Below, piece by piece: positions 8,252 through 17,464 of a DNA stretch of 53,712 nucleotides (position 1 is the first letter of the stretch; each line of letters begins with the position of its first letter). This DNA is from Pseudomonadota bacterium. Its GTDB lineage: Bacteria > Pseudomonadota > Gammaproteobacteria > Xanthomonadales > Xanthomonadaceae. The notes beneath the pieces were generated by a model. That model ran no database searches and was not told where the DNA came from. It worked only from the letters and a program-made list of their open reading frames with translations. The stretch covers positions 1 through 53,712 of the forward strand of contig JAEWJB010000105.1 of the NCBI GenBank assembly GCA_023386795.1. The letters are read 5' to 3'. The position numbers and the translations under genes were made by a program.

Positions 8252-10309
8252 ATGCCGTCGTTGTTCCTGTCGCGGTGCCTGTCCGGCGCCCTGTTTGTCC
8301 TGGCAGCCGCCACAGGCGCCATCGCGCCGGCACACGCCGAACCCGTCACTGTCGCCAGTGTCCAGTCACCCGGCAACGTGCTGCGCGTGGACCTGCAACT
8401 GGAAGGCGGGCAGCCCAGCTACCGCGTCGAGCGTCTGGGCGAACCGGTTGTCGGGCAATCGAAACTCGGTTTCCAGCTGCGCGATGGCCGCCTGGACCGT
8501 GACCTGGCGGTGCTCGCGCAGGAAACCCGCAGCGTCGATGACACCTGGGAACAACCCTGGGGCGAGCGCCGATTCATCCGCAACCACTACAACGAGCTGG
8601 TGGTCCACCTGGGCGAGCGCGGCGGCGCCAAGCGGCGACTCGACGTGGTATTCCGCGTCTATGACGACGGCCTGGGCTTCCGCTACCGCTTCCCCGAGCA
8701 ACCCGGGCTGCGCGAGGCAATCATCGACGACGAACTGACCGAGTTCGACATCGTCCCCGAATCGACCGCGTGGTGGATTCCCGCCGGCGAGCCGATCCAC
8801 TACGAATACCTTTACCGCCGCACGCCGCTGGCCGAAGTGCCGCTGGCGCACACCCCGATCACCCTGCGCAGCCACGACGGCCTGCATGTATCGATCCACG
8901 AGGCTGCGCTGGTGGACTACGCCGGCATGTGGCTGCGCCGCACCGACGGCCAACGCCTGCGCGCGCAGCTCTCACCCTCGGCCGAAGGCTGGAAGGTACG
9001 CCGCACCCTGCCCTTCGACACGCCGTGGCGCACGTTGCAGATCAGCGACCATGCCGGCGGGCTGGTCGAATCCAGCCTGATCCTCAACCTCAACGAGCCC
9101 AACAAGCTGGGCGATGTCAGTTGGGTGAAGCCGGCCAAGTACCTCGGCGTGTGGTGGTCGATGCACTTGAACCAGGAAACCTGGGCGACCGGCCCGAAGC
9201 ACGCCGCCACCACGAAGAACACCAAGCGCTATATCGACTTCGCCGCCGCGCATGGCTTCCGCGGCGTGCTGGTGGAAGGCTGGAACCCTGGCTGGGACGG
9301 CGACTGGGTCGGCAATGGCAACGGCTTCGACTTCACCCGTCCCACGCCGGATTTCGACATCGAAGCGCTCTCGGCCTACGGCGCGCGCAAGGGCGTGCAC
9401 CTCATCGGTCACCACGAGACGGGCTGTGCGATCGACCACTACGAGGACCAGCTCGGCGCCGCGCTGGATCTTTATGCACGCCTGGGCGTGGATGCGGTCA
9501 AGACCGGCTATGTCTGCGACGACGGCCAGGTGGAACGACGCAACCCGGCCGGTGGCGCGCCGTGGCGCGAATGGCACGACGGCCAGTTCATGGCCGAGCA
9601 CCACCTGAAAGTGGTGGAGGAAGCCGCGGCGCGGCACATCGCGGTCAACGCGCACGAGCCGATCAAGGACACCGGCTTGCGCCGGACCTATCCCAACTGG
9701 ATGTCGCGCGAAGGTGCGCGCGGGATGGAGTACAACGCCTGGGGCCAGCCGCCGAATCCGCCGGAGCACGAGGTCAACCTGGTTTTTACCCGGCTGCTGG
9801 CCGGGCCCATGGACTACACCCCGGGCATCGTCAGCCTGGTGGGCCGCAACGGACAGAAGATTCCTAGCACCTTGGCCCGCCAGCTGGCGCTGTACGTGAC
9901 GCTGTACAGCCCCTTGCAGATGGCAGCCGACCTGCCCGAGCACTACGAACAGCACCGCGATGCGTTCCGCTTCATCGAGGACGTGGCGGTGGACTGGGAT
10001 GACACGCGCGTGCTGGACGGCGAGGTGGGCGACTACGTCACCATCGCGCGCAAGGACCGGCATAGCCGCGACTGGTTCCTGGGCAGCATCACCGATGAAC
10101 ACGGGCGCGTGCTGCCGGTATCCCTTTCTTTCCTGGAACCGGGCGTGCGCTATCGCGCGGAGATATACCAGGACGGCGATGGTGCGGACTTCCGCACGAA
10201 TCCCTTTGCCTTCGTGCGCGAGACGCGCGAGGTCGGCAGCGGCGACACGCTGGAACTGAAGCTGGCGCCGGGTGGCGGCGAAGCCGTGCGCTTCATTCCT
10301 TTGCCGTAG
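8252..10309 (+). CDS. GH97 alpha-glucosidase (SusB-like), exported
   Basis: Releases glucose from alpha-glucosides in the periplasm. The 685-residue protein has a signal peptide (MPSLFLSRCLSGALFVLAAA, cleaved near AHA) and the GH97 layout: N-terminal beta-sandwich, (beta/alpha)8 barrel with GVLVEGWNPGWDGDW, DAVKTGYVCDDGQ, AVNAHEPIKDTG (E469) and SREGARGMEYNAW (E487, E493), then a C-terminal beta domain. The paired glutamates resemble the inverting SusB type rather than the retaining alpha-galactosidase type; that is a motif-level judgement. The start at 8252 is supported by GGGAGGGG just upstream and by the signal peptide. The shared operator lies 75 bases upstream of the start. Confidence 0.93.
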   Translation: MPSLFLSRCLSGALFVLAAATGAIAPAHAEPVTVASVQSPGNVLRVDLQLEGGQPSYRVERLGEPVVGQSKLGFQLRDGRLDRDLAVLAQETRSVDDTWEQPWGERRFIRNHYNELVVHLGERGGAKRRLDVVFRVYDDGLGFRYRFPEQPGLREAIIDDELTEFDIVPESTAWWIPAGEPIHYEYLYRRTPLAEVPLAHTPITLRSHDGLHVSIHEAALVDYAGMWLRRTDGQRLRAQLSPSAEGWKVRRTLPFDTPWRTLQISDHAGGLVESSLILNLNEPNKLGDVSWVKPAKYLGVWWSMHLNQETWATGPKHAATTKNTKRYIDFAAAHGFRGVLVEGWNPGWDGDWVGNGNGFDFTRPTPDFDIEALSAYGARKGVHLIGHHETGCAIDHYEDQLGAALDLYARLGVDAVKTGYVCDDGQVERRNPAGGAPWREWHDGQFMAEHHLKVVEEAAARHIAVNAHEPIKDTGLRRTYPNWMSREGARGMEYNAWGQPPNPPEHEVNLVFTRLLAGPMDYTPGIVSLVGRNGQKIPSTLARQLALYVTLYSPLQMAADLPEHYEQHRDAFRFIEDVAVDWDDTRVLDGEVGDYVTIARKDRHSRDWFLGSITDEHGRVLPVSLSFLEPGVRYRAEIYQDGDGADFRTNPFAFVRETREVGSGDTLELKLAPGGGEAVRFIPLP

Positions 10310-10319
10310 CCACCGCATC

Positions 10320-10380
10320 TGTAGGAGCGGCTTCAGCCGCGACCTGCCACATGGCGGTCGCGGCTGAAGCCGTTCCTACA
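10320..10380. repeat. GTAG-type REP palindrome, copy 2
   Basis: A near-perfect 61-base inverted repeat. The left arm TGTAGGAGCGGCTTCAGCCG pairs with a right arm ending GGCTGAAGCCGTTCCTACA. It lies 10 bases after the GH97 stop codon, where its hairpin could protect or terminate the transcript. Confidence 0.9.
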
Positions 10381-10453
10381 TTGGAACGCTGCACGCGCCC
10401 GCCGCTGGCATAGCCACGCCGCTTGGAATCGATTCCACGTCGATGACCCGCAT

Positions 10454-10468
10454 TGAATACGTATGCAG
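10454..10468. promoter_or_regulatory. Palindromic LacI-type operator, copy 2 (reverse orientation)
   Basis: TGAATACGTATGCAG is the exact reverse complement of the 15-mer at 8163 and 15945. It stands 126 bases before the TonB receptor start. A possible promoter, TTCATA (10474-10479) and TACCAT (10496-10501) with a 16-base spacer, lies just downstream, so the operator would sit upstream of the -35 box. Confidence 0.83.
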
Positions 10469-10593
10469 AAATATTCATACGCACAGCACACTGCCTACCA
10501 TTACCCACAGTCGCGCACCGCCCTGGTTGCGACGCGCTACCCGCTCGCGGGGGCGACACAATTCGAAATGACAACATTGCCTGGGAGGGGAAA

Positions 10594-13350
10594 ATGTTGA
10601 ACCACAAGCACAGCGCGTTGAGCATCGCGCTGGCCGCCGCCATGATGCCCATGCTGGCCGCGGCGCAGTCCGCCGATCCGGCCGCCGAAGACACGAAGGC
10701 CACGCCGCCGAACGACGTCACCAACCTGGATACCGTCGAGGTCACCGGCATCCGCCGCGGCATCGAAAGCGCCATTGCCGTCAAGCGCGATTCCACCTCG
10801 GTGATCGAGGCGATCTCGGCCGAGGACATCGGCAAGCTGCCGGACATCTCCATCGCCGAATCGCTTTCGCGCCTGCCGGGCCTGTCGGCCCAGCGCGTGG
10901 CCGGTCGCGCCCAGGTGATCAGCATCCGCGGCCTGTCGCCCGACTTTGCCACCACGCTGCTCAACGGCCGTGAGGTCGTCAGCACGGGTGACAACCGCAG
11001 CGTCGAGTTCGACCAGTACCCGGCCGAGTTGATGAACGGCGTGACCGTGTACAAGACCCCGGATGCCGGCCTGGTCGGCCAGGGCCTGTCGGGCACCATC
11101 GACATGCAGACCGTGCGCCCGCTGAGCTTCAACGAGCGCGTGATCACCGTGGGTGGCCATTTCCAGAACAACTCGCTGGGCAAGGCAGCCAACGTCGACC
11201 CGAACGGCAACCGCTTCAACGCCAGCTACATCGACCAGTTCGCCGACAAGACCTGGGGCATCTCGATCGGCTACGCGCACACCGACACGCCGATCCAGGA
11301 AAACCAGGTCGGCCTGTACGAGCCGTGGAGCACCGAAAACACCGACCAGGGCTACCGCCCCGGCGTGCCGGCGGGCACCTACTATTCCGACGGCATCAAG
11401 GCCCTGCGCCGCACCGGCAACGCCAAGCGCGACGCGTTCATGGCCACCGTGCAGTTCCGTCCGTCCAACGCCTGGACCAGCACGCTCGACGCCTTCCACA
11501 CCAAGGCCGAGCAGATCGACACCGCCAACCAGTTCGAGGTCAACCTCAGCAACTACAACGGCGGCTACACCCCGGGCCTGAACGTGACCGACGTGCAGGT
11601 CAACGACAACGGCACCATGACCGGCGGCACCGCCAGCGGCGTGTACCCGCTGGTGCGCGGCATGTACAACAAGCGCGAGGACAAGATCGACGCGTTTGGC
11701 TGGAACAACGAGTTCACCACCGACTCGGGCATCCGCATCAATGCCGACGTCAGCTACTCCAAGGCCACCCGCGAGGAGCTGAACCTGGAGAACAACACCC
11801 AGCTGACCCCGATGCCGCAGCTCGATACGGTCGCCCTGACCTATCGCGGCAACGACTTCTCCCAGCTGGTGCCAGGCCGCGATTATTCCGATCCCAGCGC
11901 GCTGTACCTGACCAACACCATCTACGGCTCCGGCTACGGCAAGGTGCCGAGCGTGGAAGACCGCCTGAAGGGCGCGCGCCTGCAGGCCAGCTTCCCGATG
12001 GAACTGGGCTGGTTCTCCGATCTCGACGTCGGGGTGAATTACGCCGACCGCGAAAAGCACAAGGAACAGCCGGAAGGCAACATCCTGCTCGGCGCCCAGG
12101 GCGACACCGCCATCGCCAGCGACCTGCAGTACAGCCCAGTCAACCTCGGCTTCGCCGGCGTGGGCTACATCCCGGCCTGGAACGTTCCGGCCGCGGTGAG
12201 CCGCTACATGATCTTCGAGCCGGTGGACGACCTGTCCTACCTGGTGTCCAAGGCGTGGACGGTGAACGAGAAGATCACCACCGCCTGGCTGAAGGCGAAC
12301 CTGGACACCGAACTGGGCGAGAACGTCACCCTGCGCGGCAACATCGGCGTGCAGATGCAGCACACCGACCAGTCCTCCAACGCCAACTACTGGGACAGCA
12401 CGCAGCCGGCCGGCAATGAAGTGCAGCCGTACGAGGCGGGCAAGACCTACAACGACTGGCTGCCGAGCATGAACCTGGTGTTCGGCTTCGCGCACGACCA
12501 GACGCTGCGCTTCGCCGCCGCCAAGCAGGTCGCGCGCCCGCGCGTAGACCAGATGCGTGCCTCGCTGGAGTTCGGCGTGGATACCGCCACGGGCAAGCCC
12601 GGCGCCAGCGGCGGCAACCCGCTGCTCGACCCGTGGCGCGCCAACGCGCTGGACCTGTCCTACGAGAAGTATTTCGGCGAGAAGGCCTACGTGGCCGCCG
12701 CGGTGTTCTACAAGGACCTGAAGAGCTACATCTACACGCAGAGCCGCGACGACTACGACTTCTCCTCGTTCGTGGCCGATTACGTCCCGCCGCCGGGCGG
12801 CGCGCCGGCGCAGACCACCGGCACGTTCACCGCGCCGGAAAACGGCAACGGCGGCACGCTGCGTGGCCTGGAGCTGACCGCTTCGCTGCCGCTGGACATG
12901 CTGTGGTCGCCGCTGCAGGGCTTCGGCCTGCAGGCCAGCGCCACGTTCAACGACAGCGACGTGAAGATCCGCGACCCGGAAAGCGCCTCGAGCGTGGGTA
13001 GCGGCGAGATCAGCCTGCCCGGCCTGTCCGACCGCGTGTACAACTTCACCGCGTACTACGAGAACAAGGGCTTCGAGGCCCGCGTGAGCCAGCGCCGTCG
13101 TTCGGACTTCATCGGCGAGATCGGCAACTTCAACGGCAATCGCACGCTGCGGTACGTGGTCGGCGAAAGCGTCACCGACGCGCAGGTCAGCTACAGCTTC
13201 GGCGATTCGCTGGAAGGCCTGAGCATCCTGCTGCAGGTGAGCAACCTCACCAATGCGCCGTACCGCACCTACGCCGGGCAGAAGGATCGCCCGCTGGAAT
13301 ACATCGAGTGGGGCCGTACCTACCTGATGGGCGTGACGTACAAGTTCTGA
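10594..13350 (+). CDS. TonB-dependent receptor, Xanthomonas-Caulobacter type, probable maltodextrin uptake
   Basis: An outer-membrane active transporter of 918 residues. It begins MLNHKHSALSIALAAAMMPM with signal cleavage near AAAQ, then a TonB-box-like stretch DTVEVTGIRR and the plug domain typical of this subfamily (DSTSVIEAISAEDIGKLPD, IAESLSRLPGLSAQR). A long beta-barrel follows, ending YLMGVTYKF with the terminal aromatic residue expected of outer-membrane barrels. The start at 10594 follows GGGAGGGG and gives a clean signal peptide. Its promoter carries the shared operator and its neighbours are alpha-glucan hydrolases, so the substrate is inferred to be a maltodextrin. Confidence 0.93.
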   Translation: MLNHKHSALSIALAAAMMPMLAAAQSADPAAEDTKATPPNDVTNLDTVEVTGIRRGIESAIAVKRDSTSVIEAISAEDIGKLPDISIAESLSRLPGLSAQRVAGRAQVISIRGLSPDFATTLLNGREVVSTGDNRSVEFDQYPAELMNGVTVYKTPDAGLVGQGLSGTIDMQTVRPLSFNERVITVGGHFQNNSLGKAANVDPNGNRFNASYIDQFADKTWGISIGYAHTDTPIQENQVGLYEPWSTENTDQGYRPGVPAGTYYSDGIKALRRTGNAKRDAFMATVQFRPSNAWTSTLDAFHTKAEQIDTANQFEVNLSNYNGGYTPGLNVTDVQVNDNGTMTGGTASGVYPLVRGMYNKREDKIDAFGWNNEFTTDSGIRINADVSYSKATREELNLENNTQLTPMPQLDTVALTYRGNDFSQLVPGRDYSDPSALYLTNTIYGSGYGKVPSVEDRLKGARLQASFPMELGWFSDLDVGVNYADREKHKEQPEGNILLGAQGDTAIASDLQYSPVNLGFAGVGYIPAWNVPAAVSRYMIFEPVDDLSYLVSKAWTVNEKITTAWLKANLDTELGENVTLRGNIGVQMQHTDQSSNANYWDSTQPAGNEVQPYEAGKTYNDWLPSMNLVFGFAHDQTLRFAAAKQVARPRVDQMRASLEFGVDTATGKPGASGGNPLLDPWRANALDLSYEKYFGEKAYVAAAVFYKDLKSYIYTQSRDDYDFSSFVADYVPPPGGAPAQTTGTFTAPENGNGGTLRGLELTASLPLDMLWSPLQGFGLQASATFNDSDVKIRDPESASSVGSGEISLPGLSDRVYNFTAYYENKGFEARVSQRRRSDFIGEIGNFNGNRTLRYVVGESVTDAQVSYSFGDSLEGLSILLQVSNLTNAPYRTYAGQKDRPLEYIEWGRTYLMGVTYKF

Positions 13351-13370
13351 TCCCTCCCAAAGGTGCAGAA

Positions 13371-13410
13371 AGGAAGGGCCCGCTGCTTCGTCAGCGGGCC
13401 TTTTCCTTTT
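13371..13410 (+). terminator. Intrinsic terminator after the TonB receptor
   Basis: A 9-bp perfect stem, GGCCCGCTG / CAGCGGGCC (13377-13385 and 13392-13400), with loop CTTCGT is followed by TTTTCCTTTT. It ends the receptor transcript just before the convergent LysR remnant. Confidence 0.88.
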
Positions 13411-13412
13411 GC

Positions 13413-14189
13413 TCAGTCGCCCAGTGCCGGCGGGCACGCCACCACGCGGGCCAGGAACGGGCGCGCCGCCAGCCGGGTGCTGGCCGCCTCGCCTTCGATC
13501 CAGCGGCGGAACCGCGCGATCTTGTCCTCGTGGCAGCGCTTGACCGTCGTGGTGAACCAGAACGCGCGCCCGTCGGAGGAGACGAAGGCGTGCGCGGGCA
13601 CCAGCGCGCCGCTGCGCAGCTCATGCTCGAACAGCAACGGCGAACCGATCGCCACGCCCTGCCCGGCCACCGCGGCGGCGATGTCCAGGTGCTCCTCCGG
13701 CAGGCGGGCGCCGAACTTCGCTGACAGGTCCGCCAGCGGAAAGCCGCGCGCCCGGTACCACAGGCGCCACCAATCGGGCCGGCCCAGCAGCGGCACGTCG
13801 AGCGGAAGGTCGGGGTCTTCGAGCGCGCCTGCGGCGCGGCGCAACGACGGCGCGCACAGCGGCATGAAGATGCAAGGGAAAAGCACGGCCGAATGCAGCC
13901 CACGCCAGCGGCCGTGGCCGCTGCGGAGGGCTGCATCGAAATGTGCGCCGGACAGATCGCGCACCTCGCGCGACATTTCCAGGTCCACGCGCAGGTGCGG
14001 GTTCTGGCGATGGAAACGTGCCAGGCGCGGTGCGAGCCAGCCGGTGCCCAGACTGGGAAGCGTGGTCAGGCTCAGCCGGCCCTGTCCGGTGTCGGCGGGC
14101 GAGGCGTTACCGGCCGCGGCGTCCTTGCGGACGCGCGGGTCGCCACGAGCCACCGCAGGGGCAGGAACACCGCTTTTCACTCCGGCCAA
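13413..14189 (-). pseudogene. LysR-family regulator remnant: effector domain without the HTH
   Basis: From about residue 37 on (GQGRLSLTTLPSLGTGWLAP) this is a clear LysR substrate-binding domain that runs to a normal C terminus. The roughly 60-residue winged helix-turn-helix and the linker helix of a normal protein of about 300 residues are missing. The frame can only start from a TTG near 14189, its first 35 residues resemble nothing in the family, and the GH13 gene ends 49 bases upstream. No HTH coding sequence is visible in any frame of the gap. The 5' end was therefore probably lost by deletion. It may be dead or may make a DNA-binding-deficient fragment. Confidence 0.75.
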
Positions 14190-14237
14190 GCCCGATCAGG
14201 GAAAGCCGGATGGTAACGCCACGCACCGCGCGCGGGG

Positions 14238-15851
14238 TCAGAGGCGCTTTCCGCAGTACATCGCGTGGCCCGGCAGGCGGATCACGCCGTCGCGGGCTTC
14301 GCCGGCATCCGGCCCCGGCACCTCCACCGTTCGCCACTCGCCCGGTGGCAATGCCACTTCCGCGGGCGAGGCGGAAAGATTGAAGGCCAGCAGCAGCACC
14401 TCCGCGCCGAGCTCGCGCTCGAACAACAGCACCGGCTCGGCGCTGTCGTGGAAGCGGATCGCTCCTTGCACCAACACCGGCATCGTGCGGCGCCAGGTGA
14501 GGAACTGGCGGAATGCGCTGAGCACCGAGCCGGCATCGTGCGTCTGCGCGGCCACCGACATCGCGATGTGGTCGGCAGGAATTGGCAGCCAGGGCGTGCC
14601 GGTGGTGAAGCCTGCCTGCGGGCCGTCATTCCACGGCATCGGCGTGCGACAGCCGTCGCGACCCTTGAAGTTCGGCCAGAAGGTGATGCCGTAGGGATCC
14701 TGCAACGCCTCGAACGGCACGTCCGCCTCGCCCAGGCCCAGTTCCTCGCCCTGGTAAAGGCAGACCGACCCGCGCAGCGAGCACAGCATCGCCACCAGCA
14801 GGCGCGCCAGGCGCGGGTTGGCCGGATGGCCGCCCCAGCGCGTCACCGCACGCTCGACGTCGTGGTTGGAGATCGCCCAGCACGGCCAGCCTTCGGTCAT
14901 CGCCGCTTCCAGCCGCGAGACGGTCTCGCGGATGTAGGCGGCGCTGAAGTCCTCCACCAGCAGCTCGAAGCTGTAGCCCATGTGCAGGCGGCCGGCGGTG
15001 GTGTATTCGGCGGTGGTGGCCAGCGAATCCTCCGAGGAGATCTCGCCCAGGCTCACCGCGCCGGGGTACTGGTCGAGCAGCGCGCGCAAGCGCTCCAGGA
15101 ACGCCAGGTTCTCCGGCTGGGTGTTGTTGTAGTAGTGGTACTGGTAGGCGTACGGGTTGTCCGGGCTGAAGCCGCGCCCCACCCGCTTGTCCGCCGGCTT
15201 GGGCGGGTTGTCGCGCAGCTGCGCGTCGTGGAAGCAGAAGTTGATGGCGTCCAGGCGGAAGCCGTCCACGCCGCGATCCAGCCAGAAGCGCACGTTGTCC
15301 AGCGTGGCCTGCTGCACTTCCGGGTGATGGAAGTTCAGGTCCGGCTGGCTCGCCAGGAAGTTGTGCAGGAAATACTGCTCGCGCCGCGGTTCCCATTGCC
15401 AGGCCACGCCGCCGAACAGCGACATCCAGTTGTTCGGCGCGGTGCCGTCCTCGCGCGGATCGGCCCACACGTACCAGTCGGCCTTGGGGTTGTCGCGGCT
15501 CTGGCGGCTTTCGCGGAACCAGGCATGCTCGATGGAGGTATGGCTGAGCACCTGGTCGATCATCACCTTCAGGCCCAGCGAATGGGCCTTGGCGAGCAGG
15601 CGATCGAAATCGTCCAGCGTGCCGAACAGCGGATCGACGTCGCGGTAGTCGGCGATGTCGTAACCGAAATCGGCCATCGGCGACTTGAAGAACGGCGAGA
15701 TCCAGATGGCATCCACGCCCAGCGCGGCGATATGGTCCAGACGCTCGATGATGCCCGGCAGGTCGCCCACGCCGTCACCATTCGCGTCCAGGAAGCTGCG
15801 CGGATAAATCTGATAGATGACGGCGCCCCGCCACCATGGAGTCTTCGACAT
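14238..15851 (-). CDS. GH13 alpha-glucosidase, XgtA-like (GH13 subfamily 23 type)
   Basis: A cytoplasmic enzyme of 537 residues without a signal peptide, hydrolysing maltose and short maltooligosaccharides and possibly transglucosylating. It begins MSKTPWWRGAVIYQIYPRSF and closely follows the Xanthomonas alpha-glucosidase XgtA as I remember it. Visible motifs: VMIDQVLSHTS (region I), GFRLDAINF with nucleophile D201, SLGEISSED with acid/base E270, and ISNHDVER with H330/D331. The start codon follows GGAGGGGGGCTCG. The promoter region contains the third operator copy 94 bases upstream of the start. It would complete breakdown of sugars brought in by the MFS carrier. Confidence 0.94.
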   Translation of the reverse strand: MSKTPWWRGAVIYQIYPRSFLDANGDGVGDLPGIIERLDHIAALGVDAIWISPFFKSPMADFGYDIADYRDVDPLFGTLDDFDRLLAKAHSLGLKVMIDQVLSHTSIEHAWFRESRQSRDNPKADWYVWADPREDGTAPNNWMSLFGGVAWQWEPRREQYFLHNFLASQPDLNFHHPEVQQATLDNVRFWLDRGVDGFRLDAINFCFHDAQLRDNPPKPADKRVGRGFSPDNPYAYQYHYYNNTQPENLAFLERLRALLDQYPGAVSLGEISSEDSLATTAEYTTAGRLHMGYSFELLVEDFSAAYIRETVSRLEAAMTEGWPCWAISNHDVERAVTRWGGHPANPRLARLLVAMLCSLRGSVCLYQGEELGLGEADVPFEALQDPYGITFWPNFKGRDGCRTPMPWNDGPQAGFTTGTPWLPIPADHIAMSVAAQTHDAGSVLSAFRQFLTWRRTMPVLVQGAIRFHDSAEPVLLFERELGAEVLLLAFNLSASPAEVALPPGEWRTVEVPGPDAGEARDGVIRLPGHAMYCGKRL

Positions 15852-15944
15852 CGAGCCCCCCTCCGGGCTTTGAAAGCCCCCTGAAAACCGGGGCCTCGAA
15901 CGAACCTCGCTAGCTTAGCGTCGGTGTCCGGGCGCAGGACCGGC

Positions 15945-15959
15945 CTGCATACGTATTCA
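15945..15959. promoter_or_regulatory. Palindromic LacI-type operator, copy 3
   Basis: CTGCATACGTATTCA, identical to the site at 8163, lies upstream of the GH13 alpha-glucosidase (start 15851, minus). The rest of the 282-base gap 15852-16133 shows the GH13 ribosome binding site and no further gene. Confidence 0.85.
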
Positions 15960-16133
15960 AGCCAGCGGCTGCGCGAGCGTGACGGCGGTCGCCACTTTAC
16001 CGGGCGTCCAAGAGGGGTGGTTATTCAAGGCTGCGGCAGACAGCAACTGCGCAATACAGGCCATCGAAGACGTCGGCAAACACCTGCGGCCCGCGCACGC
16101 ATATATGCTGCGCAGGCCGCAGGTCGCCGGCCG

Positions 16134-16511
16134 CTAGAGCGCCGCGTTGGGCGGCAGCGAGATGACGGTGACGCCATCGATGTTGGTAATGAACTTGCCC
16201 TGCCCGCCGGACAGCAGCGCCGCCGCCGGCGCGGCGTCGGCCGGGCCCGGACAACCGACCAGCACGGCGGTGTGGTCGAGGTACTCGGCCACCGCAGGCG
16301 ATTCGCCCAGCCGGCGGCACGCATCGCCTGCGCGCGGGAAGCCGTCGCCGAAGGGTTGCAGCGATGCGGGCCAGGAAAACCCCTTCGCATCGGCCGTTGC
16401 GGCGGTCGACGCCAACGCGCTGGGGGATTGGCGCTGGCAGCCGGCCAGCGCGGCGAGAGCCAGGCCCACCATCAACAGGGAACGGGCACGAGAGGCGGAA
16501 CGGATCTGCAT
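16134..16511 (-). CDS. Small hypothetical lipoprotein
   Basis: 125 residues starting MQIRSASRARSLLMVGLALA and reaching a lipobox LAALAGC, so the protein is probably exported and lipidated. The mature part is short, with several cysteines (GDACRRL, VLVGCPGP) and the C-terminal stretch FITNIDGVTVISLPPNAAL. I do not recognise a family. GGAG stands 7 bases before the chosen ATG. It lies between the alpha-glucosidase promoter and a run of small unrecognised genes; no link with sugar metabolism is evident. Confidence 0.72.
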   Translation of the reverse strand: MQIRSASRARSLLMVGLALAALAGCQRQSPSALASTAATADAKGFSWPASLQPFGDGFPRAGDACRRLGESPAVAEYLDHTAVLVGCPGPADAAPAAALLSGGQGKFITNIDGVTVISLPPNAAL

Positions 16512-16591
16512 GCGGCAACTCCGGGACCGGACGGGGCGTCCGCGCGCATTCGGCGGCACGGCGGTCCGCGCGTCAAGTGCGCCCGGTACGG

Positions 16592-16903
16592 TCAGCGTCG
16601 GTGCGCACTCCCCACCGACCACAGCCCATCCTCATTGACCACTGGGCGGCCTATGGCCTTGAACAGCGGCCAGTCCGGATCGTAGGGACGATGCGTGGCG
16701 CGCCAGATGCCATCGGCGATGGCCAGTTCGGCATCCTCGTACCAGCGCACGGTGGACAGGTCCGGCACGGCACGGCGGAATTCGGCGTAGGAAGGTACCA
16801 GGCGACGCAGCAGCTCTGCCGCGTCGTGCAGCGTGAGGCGTTCGAGGTCGGCACGGGCAAGGCCTGCGGCCAATTGATGACGCCAGCGTTCGATCATCGG
16901 CAT
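16592..16903 (-). CDS. Hypothetical protein, 103 aa
   Basis: Begins MPMIERWRHQLAAGLARADL, is helical in its first half, and then shows a tryptophan-rich part (STVRWYEDAELAIADGIW, RPYDPDWPLFKAIGRP). GGGAG lies 9 bases before the ATG at 16903. Six bases further in is a second ATG that could also be used. Codon use is the high-GC host type. I recognise no family. It is transcribed away from the next small gene, which leaves a 177-base divergent promoter gap. Confidence 0.6.
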   Translation of the reverse strand: MPMIERWRHQLAAGLARADLERLTLHDAAELLRRLVPSYAEFRRAVPDLSTVRWYEDAELAIADGIWRATHRPYDPDWPLFKAIGRPVVNEDGLWSVGSAHRR

Positions 16904-17080
16904 GGATCGGAACTCCCTTTCACGGACCTGCGGAGACATCGCGCCGGCGGATGGGCCATCGCACGCCGCCACCCTGCGGCCATGCGCGTAAAAAGCATGC
17001 GAACGGCTGCGACAAAGTGACCAATAGGTTTTGACGCAGTGCGGCGTAGCGTAGGAGACCCCGCTCGAACGGAGCGCGCC

Positions 17081-17365
17081 GTGATCCCCCCCATGCCCAG
17101 CCCTCGACGACTGGACCACGAATTGGCGGCATGGCGTGCAAGCCATGCGCTCGGGCCGTACCAGCACCTGCATTTCGAGCGCGAGGTCGCGCCGATCCTG
17201 CGGGCCGCCTGCGACGCCTACCGCGAACATCCCGGACAACCGGCGCGGATGTGGCGGCATCTCAAGCGCCAACTGGCACATCAACAGGCCATGCATTCCA
17301 CCGGCGAGGAGCTTCGGCGCATTGCCCGTGACTGCTGGGAAGACCTCCAGCGCGCGACGGACTAA
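17081..17365 (+). CDS. Hypothetical protein, 94 aa
   Basis: Starts at GTG 17081, six bases after GGAG; an internal ATG at 17093 is the alternative. The product is short, basic and helical (RRLDHELAAWRASHALGPYQ, REVAPILRAACDAYREHP, RMWRHLKRQLAHQQAMH). No family recognised. It is the first of a run of small plus-strand genes. Confidence 0.55.
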   Translation: MIPPMPSPRRLDHELAAWRASHALGPYQHLHFEREVAPILRAACDAYREHPGQPARMWRHLKRQLAHQQAMHSTGEELRRIARDCWEDLQRATD

Positions 17366-17464
17366 GCAGCGCGCAAGATTCCGAAGCGGATCGCGAACCA
17401 CCCTGTCAAGCGAAATCCGTCACACGTGCTACCTTACAGTTCCATCGTCGACAGGTGGAACCCG

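Noticed and set aside
10471..10485. A possible second, degenerate operator (TATTCATACGCA) next to the TonB receptor operator
   Set aside because: Only one half-site is recognisable and it overlaps the likely -35 box.
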